Positions 63,687-64,000 of a DNA stretch of 64,000 bases are shown piece by piece. A program made the translations under genes and the position numbers. The notes under the pieces were generated by a model. The model was not told the origin of the DNA. It saw only the letters and a program-made list of their open reading frames with translations, and did no database searches. The DNA is from Phoenix dactylifera (lineage: Eukaryota > Streptophyta > Magnoliopsida > Arecales > Arecaceae): contig NC_052396.1 in assembly GCF_009389715.1 (NCBI RefSeq), forward strand, positions 14,097,888 through 14,161,887. Direction: 5' to 3'. Numbering within the stretch: the first letter of the stretch is position 1; each line of letters begins with the position of its first letter.

Positions 63687-64000
63687 ATGATGGTGACAAA
63701 TTAACACCATATAGCTTAAAAAAAGGAAAATAAAGAAACTAACACCTAGTGATTATTACTTAGTATTTGTACCTAATAGCAACAACTATAACATAGTCAA
63801 CATTCAACATTAGTAATACCTGTATCAGACTCACCTAAAACCCACATGAAACCTAACTATCAACTTGGAGTTGCTTCATCTGTGCAGGCCCACATAAGGG
63901 CAGGCCAAATATGTGGTTCCAAAATGCTAAGAGGGCTCACATATTGAACTGGACAATGCCAAGTGGGCCACATATGCGGCTTCTAATGCTAAATGAACTG

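Overview
This is plant nuclear DNA. Introns are GT-AG, first exons of single genes are very GC-rich while the surroundings are AT-rich (a monocot-like gradient), introns run to several kilobases, and much of the window is decayed transposons. A non-grass monocot such as a palm would fit, but that is inference; no species marker was seen.

Four host genes are supported by splice-consistent exons. (1) A GDSL-type esterase/lipase lies at 1096-3794 (+), five exons, 363 residues. (2) A CCDC124-like coiled-coil ribosome-associated protein lies at 17953-21686 (-), three exons. (3) A TruA-type tRNA pseudouridine synthase lies at 52404-54236 (+), two exons, 582 residues. (4) The 3' half (thioredoxin domain) of an LTO1-like VKOR/thioredoxin oxidoreductase lies at 56421-62590 (-); its 5' exons are beyond the right edge. 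They are unrelated single genes.

Mobile DNA fills most of the rest. Three non-autonomous CACTA (En/Spm) elements of one family carry pieces of host genes: 5663-7288 (a DUF1645-like N-terminus plus most of an LWD/AN11 WD40 gene; 3-bp duplication AAT), 27621-30411 (a Brittle-1 carrier exon and other exon-like pieces; duplication AGA) and 31673-32968 (an exon-like piece). All three share two distinguishable ends, and the captured sequence runs in the same direction relative to those ends in all three. The second lies inside a solo Ty3/gypsy LTR (27381-30815; duplication CCAAG) related to a short non-autonomous gypsy element at 40980-43376 (duplication TATAA). A fold-back Mutator-like element (21799-22652; 9-bp duplication) sits just upstream of the CCDC124-like start codon. 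Fossils include a Sirevirus-like LTR (1-680), a Tekay-type chromovirus (7516-11857), a Ty1/copia 3' part (23437-25086), an L1 LINE (50540-51370) and a second GC-rich fold-back element (63233-63686).

Two related pieces of a prolyl oligopeptidase gene lie at about 18.8 kb and 25.4 kb. The stretches 13.8-17.9, 33-40 and 43.4-50.5 kb hold no gene that I can recognise. No tRNA, rRNA or CRISPR was found. The main novelty is the polarised gene-capturing CACTA family and the rearranged chimera inside its first member.
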